From contig PLYG01000550.1 of the NCBI GenBank assembly GCA_003153335.1, positions 1 to 5,380 on the forward strand: a DNA stretch of 5,380 bases, in the 5' to 3' direction. The position numbers and the translations under genes were made by a program. Origin of the DNA: Betaproteobacteria bacterium (GTDB taxonomy: Bacteria > Pseudomonadota > Gammaproteobacteria > Burkholderiales > Casimicrobiaceae). Positions 1 through 5,380 of this stretch are shown here, piece by piece (within the stretch, counting starts at the first letter, position 1; each line of letters opens with the position of its first letter). Under the pieces are notes generated by a model. It made no database searches. It saw only the letters and a list, made by a program, of their open reading frames with translations, and was not told the origin of the DNA.

Positions 1-228
1 CGGCGCGCGGCGATGCGGGCAGAATGCGTCGACCAAACCGACGTTCCCATCGGTGTCCCGGAATGCGATCAGATCCTCGCCCAACAGCCGCAGGCGGATC
101 GGCGCGCCGTCCGGTTCCGGGAGCTGCGACGACAACCCGGCCGGAACCCAGTAGCGGCGGAACAGATTCCCCATCGGTGTCCCGGGCGTGACCCGGGTCA
201 GCCGGTCGTTCTCCTCGGGCGTCAGCAT
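1..228 (-). CDS. Rieske [2Fe-2S] aromatic ring-hydroxylating oxygenase, alpha subunit (N-terminal 76 residues, cut by window edge)
   Basis: The reverse strand reads MLTPEENDRLTRV, then GTPMGNLFRRYWVPAG (residues 16-31), LRLLGEDLIAFRD (47-59) and FCPHRRAP at the edge (69-76). This is the standard opening of phthalate 4,5-dioxygenase-type oxygenases. C70 and H72 form the first half of the Rieske cluster site (C-x-H); the second half (C-x2-H) and the mononuclear-iron catalytic domain lie beyond base 1. Family members take electrons from a reductase and hydroxylate or O-demethylate aromatic acids in the cytoplasm. The ATG at 228 is chosen because GGAGGG (232-237) sits just upstream. The gene follows the serine hydrolase after 19 bases on the same strand, so co-transcription is likely. 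The substrate cannot be told from this fragment. The family call is firm from the motif, although only about a fifth of a usual protein is present. Confidence 0.9.
   Translation of the reverse strand, partial: MLTPEENDRLTRVTPGTPMGNLFRRYWVPAGLSSQLPEPDGAPIRLRLLGEDLIAFRDTDGNVGLVDAFCPHRRAP
46..185. repeat. 16-base direct repeat (46-61 and 170-185)
   Basis: CCCATCGGTGTCCCGG occurs twice, 124 bases apart, inside the Rieske oxygenase gene. The two copies are read in different frames (encoding parts of PGTPMG and of RDTDG), so they are not a duplicated protein motif. They may be a chance repeat in G+C-rich DNA; recombination between them would delete 124 bases and shift the frame. Confidence 0.5.
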
Positions 229-247
229 CGTCCCTCCACGCGGTCGG

Positions 248-1690
248 TCAGGGCGCGTCTTGCGCCGGGCGAAAGAGCAGCCCTGCAATCTTGCGACTCG
301 GATCGAGGTCGAGCCGCTCCAGCACCGCGAGCCGGCCGAAGGACAGCCGGTACACGAACTGCTCGAGGTTGCCGGTGTAGCCGCGATACAGCAGCGCCAT
401 GCCGGACGGCGTCCCCAGCGGAGCGAGCTGCACACCGACCGATCGGATGACCGCGTCTGTGAAGGCGGCGTTCGCCTCCGCCGTATAGGCCGTGCGGTCG
501 ATCGTCCCGGACTGGACGCTCGCCAGGACGCTCCGGGCGAGTGCGGTGACCGCCGGATCGTCGACCGGCGCCGGCGGCTCCGGCGATTCGCGTAACGTCG
601 AGGCCGGATCGATCAACCCGAGCACGCCGCGAACGATCGGCTCTTCATCGAAGGTGGAGCTGTTCCCCAACACGACGACCGCCAGCCGATCGTCGGGAAA
701 GACCGCGTTCCGAGCGCTGAAACCCGGGACGCCGCCGTTGTGCCATAGCTGTTTGTGGCCGCCCAGCTCGGAAACGAACCAACCGAAGGCGTACTCCGAA
801 AGCACGCCGTCACGCAACGGCTGCTTGGAGGTCATCGTGCGCACCGTTTCCGTGGACAGGAAGCGGCCGCCGAAAAACGCCTCGTCCAACAGCAAGAGAT
901 CGGCTACCGAACCCCACAGCGCGCCGGCGCCGCGGGAAAACGCCGCGCTCCACACCGGTGCCGGGAAGGCGCGCGTGTACCCAACGGCAACGTCGCTTCC
1001 CGATTCCGGCCGCCCATACGACAGGCTGCTGAGGTGCAACGGCTCGACGATCCCGCGCCTAAGATAGTCGGAGAACGCGAGCCCGGACGCGCGTTCGACG
1101 ACCGCCGTCAAGAGCAGATAGTTCGTGTTGCTGTACGCGAAGTGCGTCCCGGGGACGAACCCCAATGCTTCCTCGGAGATCGACGCGACGAGCTTGGCTG
1201 GGAGGACGTCGGTTTGCGTGGCGACCGCGAGCCCGTCGTGCGCGTCGACGTAGTCCGCCAGGCCGGACGTCTGGGTCACGAGACTCCGAACGGTCAACTC
1301 CCGAGCGTGGGGCGCATCGGGAACGTAGGTCTGGAGCGGTGCATCGAGATCGAGGCGGTGCTCGGCGACCAGCTTCATGACGGCGGCGGCGGTGAACGTC
1401 TTCGTGATCGAGCCCAACGCGAAGACCGTCCGGTCGTCGACGGGCAAAGATTGCCGGACGTCGCGCGTCCCGTAGCCGCGCTGCAACACGACGGCGCCGT
1501 CGACGGCGATCCCGACTTCGATCCCCGGTACGCGCTGTCGTTCGAGCTCGCGCTGAACGATGGCATCGACTTTCGCGGCAAAATCCGCCGGCACGGTCGC
1601 GCTTTGCGCCGCCGTCGGAATGCACATGGCCGCAAGGAACAGCGCGGATCGTACGATCTGCATGGCGAACGAGCGACATTTCCTCGTCAT
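248..1690 (-). CDS. Exported serine hydrolase of the beta-lactamase / class C PBP-like family (Pfam Beta-lactamase, PF00144)
   Basis: A 480-residue protein. An N-terminal signal peptide is visible: basic start (MTRKCRSF), hydrophobic core around residues 15-27, and probable cleavage after AAQS or AAQSA (30/31), so it should act in the periplasm or outside. The catalytic motifs are S94-I-T-K97 (nucleophile SxxK), Y186-S-N188 (YxN) and H317-N-G-G (replacing the KTG box, as in esterase and D,D-peptidase-like members rather than true beta-lactamases). After the roughly 340-residue catalytic domain comes a Pro-rich linker (about 369-377) and a roughly 100-residue C-terminal domain ending KIAGLLFRP, of a kind seen appended to other PF00144 proteins. 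The ATG at 1690 is preferred because GGGAGGG lies 8 bases upstream; a second Met at residue 10 would also leave a signal peptide. The frame stays open much further upstream, but that part is antisense to the lyase. Substrate is unknown: ester, amide or peptide hydrolysis are all possible. Confidence 0.88.
   Translation of the reverse strand: MTRKCRSFAMQIVRSALFLAAMCIPTAAQSATVPADFAAKVDAIVQRELERQRVPGIEVGIAVDGAVVLQRGYGTRDVRQSLPVDDRTVFALGSITKTFTAAAVMKLVAEHRLDLDAPLQTYVPDAPHARELTVRSLVTQTSGLADYVDAHDGLAVATQTDVLPAKLVASISEEALGFVPGTHFAYSNTNYLLLTAVVERASGLAFSDYLRRGIVEPLHLSSLSYGRPESGSDVAVGYTRAFPAPVWSAAFSRGAGALWGSVADLLLLDEAFFGGRFLSTETVRTMTSKQPLRDGVLSEYAFGWFVSELGGHKQLWHNGGVPGFSARNAVFPDDRLAVVVLGNSSTFDEEPIVRGVLGLIDPASTLRESPEPPAPVDDPAVTALARSVLASVQSGTIDRTAYTAEANAAFTDAVIRSVGVQLAPLGTPSGMALLYRGYTGNLEQFVYRLSFGRLAVLERLDLDPSRKIAGLLFRPAQDAP
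1647..1658. repeat. Perfect 12-base palindrome GATCGTACGATC
   Basis: GATCGTACGATC is a perfect inverted repeat within the signal-peptide codons of the serine hydrolase, centred about 77 bases upstream of the lyase start and about 38 bases inside the hydrolase gene. Because the divergent gap is only 39 bases, a promoter for the lyase would have to lie around here, and a dimeric repressor or activator could use such a site. It may equally be chance or codon-driven; no second copy was seen. Confidence 0.35.
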
Positions 1691-1729
1691 CGACCAGCCC
1701 TCCCGGTTTCTCTCGAAGGGAGCCCCGCG
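1691..1729. promoter_or_regulatory. 39-base divergent junction carrying both ribosome binding sites
   Basis: This is all the DNA between the divergent start codons of the hydrolase (1690, minus) and the lyase (1730, plus). The minus-strand gene has GGGAGGG (complement of 1698-1704) 8 bases before its ATG. The plus-strand gene has GAAGGGAG (1715-1722) 7 bases before its ATG. CTCCC at 1700-1704 is complementary to GGGAG at 1718-1722, so either leader RNA could fold a 5-bp hairpin with a 13-base loop over its own ribosome binding site. No convincing -10/-35 pair fits in the gap, so at least one promoter must sit inside the opposite gene and the two leaders probably overlap. Confidence 0.6.
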
Positions 1730-3079
1730 ATGCCCGCCAGTGCCATGGACTCGCTCATCTTCCGGGATATCTTCAGCACCGCGCCGATGCGCCGGATCTT
1801 CTCGGACGAGGCGCGGGTTCAATATTACCTCGACATCGAGGCGGCGCTTGCCCGCGTGCAAGCAGGGCTGGGAATCATTCCCACCGAGGCGGCCGCCGAG
1901 ATCGTGCGGCACTGTCAGGCCGAGCAGTTCGACTACGCGATGCTGAAGGCGCAGACCGAGCGGATCGGCTATCCGGTGCTGCCGGTCGTCCAGCAGCTCG
2001 TCGGGCTGTGCCGTGACGGGCTGGGCGAGTGGTGCCACTGGGGCGCCACGACCCAAGACATCACCGACACCGCCACCGTGATGCAGATTCGGGACGCGCT
2101 GGTGCTGGTCGAAGCGGACCTGGAGGCGATCGCGGCGGCGCTCGCGGAGCTCGCGCGGCGCTATCGCGACACGCCGATGGCAGGGCGCAGCAACCTCCAG
2201 CAAGCCGTGCCGATCACCTTCGGTTACAAGGCGGCGGTGCTGCTGGCCGGCTTCCAGCGGCACCTCGCGCGCCTGCGCGAGCTGCGCCCGCGCGTGCTCG
2301 TCGGCGAGTTCGGCGGCGCGGCCGGCAACCTCTCATCGCACGGCGCCGACGGACTCGTCGTGCAGGCGAAACTGATGGACGAGCTCGGCCTCGGACAGCC
2401 CGAGATCGCGTGGCACACGATGCGCGACCGCATCGCGGAAGTCGGGTGTTTCCTCGGCCTCGTGACCGGGACGCTGGGCAAGATCTCGATGGACGTCAAG
2501 CTGATGATGCAGACCGAGGTAGCCGAGGTCTACGAGCCGTTTGCGCACGGCCGCGGGTCGAGCAGCACCATGCCGCAGAAACGCAACCCGATATCGTCGT
2601 GCTACATCCATGCTTCCGTGTCGGTCGTGCGCCAGCATGCGGCGGCGCTGATGGACGCGATGATCGCCGACCACGAGCGCTCCACCGGGCCGTGGGAAAT
2701 CGAATGGATCGTGCTGCCCGAGGCGTTCTGCCTGATGGCCGGCGCGCTCAAGCAGACGCGCTTCATCCTCGAAGGGCTGGAAGTCGATGTCGCGAAAATG
2801 CGCGCCAACATCGATCTGACCAATGGCCTGGTGATGGCGGAGGCGGTGATGATGGGGCTCGGCCGTTATATCGGCCGCGAAACCGCACACGATCTAGTCT
2901 ATGACATCTGCCGCGAAGCGATCAGGCAGCACCGGTCGCTGCTGGATCTGCTGGCCGAGCACCCCGAAATCAACCGCCATCTGGATCGCGCCGCACTGGC
3001 GAAGCTATGCGACCCCGCCAACTATCTCGGCCACGCCGGCGTGATGGTGGACCGGGTGCTGGCGAACCTGGCTGCGTAG
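1730..3079 (+). CDS. Fumarase/aspartase superfamily lyase, CMLE / adenylosuccinate lyase-like
   Basis: A 449-residue protein, the usual length of 3-carboxy-cis,cis-muconate cycloisomerase (CMLE). Visible family blocks: the N-terminal region FSDEARVQYYLDIEAALARVQ (24-44); WGATTQDITDTA (104-115); GRSNLQQAVPITFGYK (152-167); the superfamily signature GSSSTMPQKRNP (276-287), which carries the mobile-loop serine; EWIVLPEAF (325-333); and the CMLE-like C-terminal DPANYLGHAG (428-437). Relatives are cytoplasmic tetramers that add or remove C-N or C-O bonds next to a carboxylate, often releasing fumarate, or close a lactone ring. Two points argue against a plain CMLE or adenylosuccinate lyase: the signature has Gln (283) where both usually have His, and the GRTxxQHA-type segment has Asn155 and Gln158 where a His is common. 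The start at 1730 has a good ribosome binding site (1715-1722); Met6 at 1745 is the alternative. No other pca or purine genes are nearby, so the substrate is open. The frame also stays open upstream to about 755, but only antisense to the hydrolase. Confidence 0.88.
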   Translation: MPASAMDSLIFRDIFSTAPMRRIFSDEARVQYYLDIEAALARVQAGLGIIPTEAAAEIVRHCQAEQFDYAMLKAQTERIGYPVLPVVQQLVGLCRDGLGEWCHWGATTQDITDTATVMQIRDALVLVEADLEAIAAALAELARRYRDTPMAGRSNLQQAVPITFGYKAAVLLAGFQRHLARLRELRPRVLVGEFGGAAGNLSSHGADGLVVQAKLMDELGLGQPEIAWHTMRDRIAEVGCFLGLVTGTLGKISMDVKLMMQTEVAEVYEPFAHGRGSSSTMPQKRNPISSCYIHASVSVVRQHAAALMDAMIADHERSTGPWEIEWIVLPEAFCLMAGALKQTRFILEGLEVDVAKMRANIDLTNGLVMAEAVMMGLGRYIGRETAHDLVYDICREAIRQHRSLLDLLAEHPEINRHLDRAALAKLCDPANYLGHAGVMVDRVLANLAA

Positions 3080-3099
3080 CTGACGATTCTGTAGGCACC

Positions 3100-3117
3100 A
3101 CGGCACTCGGGTGTCGT
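3100..3117 (+). other. Short stem-loop downstream of the lyase
   Basis: ACGGCAC (3100-3106), loop TCGG (3107-3110) and GTGTCGT (3111-3117) can pair in a 7-bp stem with one G-U wobble, 20 bases after the lyase stop codon. No T-run follows (CCTCATG), so it is at best a weak or RNA-stabilising 3' structure and not a classical intrinsic terminator. Confidence 0.3.
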
Positions 3118-3145
3118 CCTCATGTCCGATGACGTGTGGACGAAT

Positions 3146-3177
3146 GTGAAGAAAGCCGAGCAGGAGCCTGCCCGGCT
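3146..3177 (-). terminator. Rho-independent terminator of the D-aminoacylase unit
   Basis: Read on the minus strand, GCCGGGCAG (3176-3168), loop GCTC (3167-3164) and CTGCTCGGC (3163-3155) form a 9-bp G+C-rich stem with one internal G-U wobble. An extra A-U pair (3177/3154) closes the base. The stem is followed at once by TTTCTTCA. It starts 7 bases after the aminoacylase stop codon. On the plus strand the wobble becomes an A-C mismatch and no T-run follows, so it is built to stop minus-strand transcription only. Confidence 0.8.
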
Positions 3178-3184
3178 GTCGCGA

Positions 3185-4642
3185 TCAGTTCCGGGGCCGG
3201 CGCAGGAATCGTCCATTGCGCACAGGCGCAACAGCGCCCGCTCGATAAGCGATCGCGCCGTTGACCAGCACGCAGTCGACGCCCAGCGCCTGCGCCTTGG
3301 GCCGTTCGAACGTGGCTGCGTCCTTGATCGCCATCGGGTCGAACACCGTGATGTCGGCGAACGCGCCGACGCGGATATCGCCGCGGTCCTCGAGCCTGAA
3401 CTGGCGCGCGGACAGGCCGCTCATCTTGTGCACCGCGGTTTCCAGCGAAAACAGGCCCAGGTCGCGGCTGTAGTGTCCGAGCACGCGCGGGAATGTCCCC
3501 CACAGCCGCGGATGCGGATGCTGGTCGTGCGGCAGGCCGTCCGAACCGATCATGGTCGCCGGATACTGGAGCACGCGCTGCACGTCGTCCTCGCGCATCT
3601 GGAAGTAGCAGGCGCCTCCCGGCTGCAGCCTCTCGCACGCCTCCTGTTGCGAGCAACCCCATTCGGCCGCGATGGCGGCGAGCATGCGCCCCGCCGTCTC
3701 CGGGTGAGGCGTCGACCACGTGACCATGATGTCGATGATGCCGTCGACCGCTTCCTTGCGCAGCACCGTCGAGCCCGCGATGTACGGATACATGTCGAGC
3801 GCGATCGGCTGCTGCGTGCGCGCGGCGTCGATGTGCGCGAGCGTCTCCACGGTGCGGCCCCAGTTCCGCGGCCCCGCGCATTTGTGATGCGAAATGACTA
3901 CCGGCACCTTGCCCCGCCGTGCAGTGTCAAACGCCTCGTCCAGCGAATCCAGCACCTTGTCCATTTCCTGCCGGATGTGCGTCGTGTACACGCCGCCCGC
4001 ATCGCCGGTGATTCCGGCAAAGAGTGCCAATTCGTCGATGTCGGCGGCAGCGCCGGTGGGATAAAACACGCCGGAGCTGAAACCCGTCGCGCCCGCCGCC
4101 ATGCCTTCCCGCAACAACTCGCACATCCGCGTTTGTTCGGCAGGTGTGGCCGGACGGTAGGGATCATCCATGGTCGCAATCCGCAACGTCGAATGCCCGA
4201 CCAGCGCCGCCACGTTGACGGCAGGCCGGGCCGCGTCGACCGCTGTGACATAGGCGGCCATCGTCGGATACACGTACTTGTCGGGTCCGCCCAGCAGGTT
4301 CAACGGCGGCGGCACGTTGGAGTGCACCAAGGGCGCCAGGCTGATGCCACAGTTGCCGATCACGACTGTGGTCACACCCTGGCTGATCTTGGGCAGCATT
4401 TGCGGCGCGGACAGCACGACCTGGTCGTCGTGCGTATGCACGTCGATGAATCCCGGCGCAACGATCTTTCCGGTCGCGTCGAGCACGTGGGTGCCCTCCT
4501 CTGCCAGATTCGTGCCGACGGCGACAATGCGCTCACCCTCAATGCGCACATCGGCGACAAAGCGTTGCGCGCCGGTCCCGTCGATGACCGTGCCGCCACG
4601 CAGCAGCAGCGCGGATTGGTTCTTGCCATTGCCGGGATTCAT
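3185..4642 (-). CDS. N-acyl-D-amino-acid deacylase (D-aminoacylase), zinc amidohydrolase
   Basis: A 485-residue amidohydrolase-superfamily protein, close in length to the Alcaligenes D-aminoacylases. It hydrolyses N-acyl-D-amino acids to a free D-amino acid and a carboxylate in the cytoplasm. An N-terminal beta-sandwich segment (LLLRGGTVIDGTG, 12-24) leads to GFIDVHTHDD (64-73), GNCG (96-99), FSSGVFYPTG (188-197), THIRQE (221-226), SHHKC (251-255), GSDGLPHDQHPHPRLWGTF (366-384) and a C-terminal sandwich strand (GAFADITVFDP, 426-436). From memory of the Alcaligenes enzyme, the metal ligands H67, H69, C96, H220, H250 and catalytic D366 map here, with a constant offset of two, to H69, H71, C98, H222, H252 and D368; all are intact. 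The ATG at 4642 is chosen over an in-frame GTG at 4669 because AAGGAG lies 6 bases before it. It follows the RpiR-type regulator after 23 bases and ends at a clear terminator. Which D-amino acid side chain it prefers cannot be read from the sequence. Confidence 0.93.
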   Translation of the reverse strand: MNPGNGKNQSALLLRGGTVIDGTGAQRFVADVRIEGERIVAVGTNLAEEGTHVLDATGKIVAPGFIDVHTHDDQVVLSAPQMLPKISQGVTTVVIGNCGISLAPLVHSNVPPPLNLLGGPDKYVYPTMAAYVTAVDAARPAVNVAALVGHSTLRIATMDDPYRPATPAEQTRMCELLREGMAAGATGFSSGVFYPTGAAADIDELALFAGITGDAGGVYTTHIRQEMDKVLDSLDEAFDTARRGKVPVVISHHKCAGPRNWGRTVETLAHIDAARTQQPIALDMYPYIAGSTVLRKEAVDGIIDIMVTWSTPHPETAGRMLAAIAAEWGCSQQEACERLQPGGACYFQMREDDVQRVLQYPATMIGSDGLPHDQHPHPRLWGTFPRVLGHYSRDLGLFSLETAVHKMSGLSARQFRLEDRGDIRVGAFADITVFDPMAIKDAATFERPKAQALGVDCVLVNGAIAYRAGAVAPVRNGRFLRRPRN

Positions 4643-4648
4643 CGCATA

Positions 4649-4654
4649 CTCCTT
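4649..4654 (-). promoter_or_regulatory. Ribosome binding site that fixes the D-aminoacylase start
   Basis: AAGGAG on the minus strand, 6 bases before the ATG at 4642. It lies inside the extension that the upstream in-frame GTG (4669) would give. The GTG overlaps the regulator stop codon in a GTGA arrangement but has no Shine-Dalgarno sequence of its own, so the ATG is the better start. Confidence 0.75.
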
Positions 4655-4665
4655 TTGAGATTCAA

Positions 4666-5380
4666 TCACGCCGACGGCATGACCGGATGCGTTTCGTTGT
4701 CGGAGCCTCTTTCCTTCAACACTTGCCGCACGCGCTTGAGCTGCCTGAACGCAGCGGGACCGCGGCGCAAGCCGACACCCACCATCAGGATTTCGAGATA
4801 GGTTAGTTGCGCCAGATACGCCTCGGTCCCGACGCGCATCGAACGGTCGACCGGAACAACAACGGGCAGGACGACGTCGGCCATCCCGGCCAGCGGGGTG
4901 TGCGGCTGGGTAATCGCGACGACCAACGCGCCCTGTTCCTTCGCGACTTCGACTGCCTGCAACAGGCTGCGCATCCGGCCGACATAGGATATCGCCAGCA
5001 CCACGTCGCTCTTGTTCATGGTTGCCGCCGAGATCAGTTGCAGATGCGCATCGAAATAGGCGCCAGAATTGAGCCCCAACCGGGCGAAGCGGGCCTGGGC
5101 GTCACTGGCCATGAACATCGACACATTGCCGACCCCATAGCAGTCGACGCGCCGCGCGCGGGCGATGCGTGTCGCGGCGCGTTCGAGGTCCTCCGGCACC
5201 ACATACTGCTCGAGGCTGGACAGTGCGCTGACCGCGTCCTGCAATACCTTGTGGGTGACCGTCTGCATATTGTCACCGGCCCGGACCGCGCGGTGCAGAG
5301 TCGACTTGCCGACGGCCAGAGTGTGCGCCAGGCGCAGCTTGAATTCGCGCAAGCCGGAGCAACCCAGCGCGCGGCAAAAG
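4666..5380 (-). CDS. RpiR/MurR-family transcriptional regulator with SIS domain (5' end cut by window edge)
   Basis: The frame is open to the right edge and 237 residues are visible. The first ones read FCRALGCSGLREFKLRLA (1-18), which is the conserved end of the RpiR-family helix-turn-helix domain (typically RFCxxLGxxGxxEFKxxLA), so the gene starts beyond base 5380 and about 45-50 residues are missing. A linker follows, then a SIS sugar-phosphate-binding fold from about residue 75 to 185, with YGVGN (81-85) and SDVVLAISYVGR (124-135) followed by the helix LLQAVEVAKEQGALVVAIT. The SIS loop reads GVGNVS. These proteins are cytoplasmic DNA-binding regulators whose SIS domain senses a small phosphorylated ligand. 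The stop codon lies 23 bases upstream of the D-aminoacylase ATG on the same strand, so it is probably the cognate regulator, in an operon with it. A TTG at 5352 could look like a start but would remove part of the conserved helix-turn-helix. Confidence 0.88.
   Translation of the reverse strand, partial: FCRALGCSGLREFKLRLAHTLAVGKSTLHRAVRAGDNMQTVTHKVLQDAVSALSSLEQYVVPEDLERAATRIARARRVDCYGVGNVSMFMASDAQARFARLGLNSGAYFDAHLQLISAATMNKSDVVLAISYVGRMRSLLQAVEVAKEQGALVVAITQPHTPLAGMADVVLPVVVPVDRSMRVGTEAYLAQLTYLEILMVGVGLRRGPAAFRQLKRVRQVLKERGSDNETHPVMPSA

Noticed and set aside
755..1729. Upstream extension of the lyase frame on the plus strand back to 755
   Set aside because: It is antisense to the catalytic part of the hydrolase, has an Arg-rich low-complexity composition and no homology-like blocks. 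The lyase family alignment begins right after 1730.
1691..2263. Upstream extension of the serine hydrolase frame to 2263 on the minus strand (671 residues in all)
   Set aside because: The extra 191 residues are antisense to the lyase core, are rich in Arg/His, and show no family motif. The signal peptide and a strong ribosome binding site mark the start at 1690.
1730..3079. Naming the lyase pcaB or purB
   Set aside because: The signature residues differ and no protocatechuate or purine genes are adjacent, so only a superfamily-level call is justified.
4643..4669. GTG at 4669 as the D-aminoacylase start, overlapping the regulator stop
   Set aside because: It has no Shine-Dalgarno sequence, and the nine extra residues include the AAGGAG that serves the ATG at 4642.
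3122..4801. Plus-strand open frame of 559 codons
   Set aside because: It is the mirror of the D-aminoacylase, a motif-perfect real gene. The translation is Arg/His-rich and resembles no family; long antisense frames are common in G+C-rich DNA.
4666..5352. TTG at 5352 as the start of the RpiR-type regulator
   Set aside because: The frame continues to the window edge with FCRALGCSG, which is conserved helix-turn-helix sequence, so the gene is cut by the edge and does not start there.
1..5380. CRISPR array, tRNA/rRNA, insertion sequence, phage or toxin-antitoxin genes
   Set aside because: I looked on both strands and found no regularly spaced repeats, cloverleaf, transposase motif or terminal inverted repeats. 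Nearly all of the window is explained by five genes.

Overview
The window is G+C-rich bacterial DNA, densely coded, with long open frames antisense to most real genes. Such compact catabolic gene content is typical of metabolically versatile Proteobacteria, and a Burkholderiales-like soil or water bacterium is my best guess. No rRNA, tRNA or phylogenetic marker gene is present, so the taxonomy is inference only.

Left block (1-1690, minus strand): a putative two-gene unit. A secreted serine hydrolase of the beta-lactamase/PBP-like family (248-1690) is followed 19 bases downstream by the first 76 codons of a Rieske [2Fe-2S] oxygenase alpha subunit of the phthalate 4,5-dioxygenase type (1-228). 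The oxygenase runs off the left edge, and its first Rieske half-motif (C-x-H) is visible just before the edge.

Middle (1691-3079): diverging from the hydrolase across only 39 bases is a plus-strand lyase of the fumarase/aspartase superfamily. It most resembles 3-carboxy-cis,cis-muconate cycloisomerase (CMLE) and adenylosuccinate lyase. The 39-base gap holds both Shine-Dalgarno sequences, which are complementary to each other in part. A perfect 12-base palindrome lies nearby in the start of the hydrolase gene.

Right block (3185-5380, minus strand): an RpiR/MurR-type regulator (N-terminal helix-turn-helix cut by the right edge, then a SIS domain) is followed by an N-acyl-D-amino-acid deacylase that keeps every zinc ligand and the catalytic Asp of the known enzymes. 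The unit ends in a good Rho-independent terminator in the 105-base convergent gap with the lyase.

Together the genes look like part of a catabolic or accessory metabolic region: an oxygenase, a hydrolase and a lyase that could serve one degradation route, next to a self-contained regulated unit for N-acyl-D-amino acids. No mobile element, CRISPR array or phage gene is visible. The families are all known; what is unusual is the combination, the substituted residues of the lyase and the very tight divergent junction.
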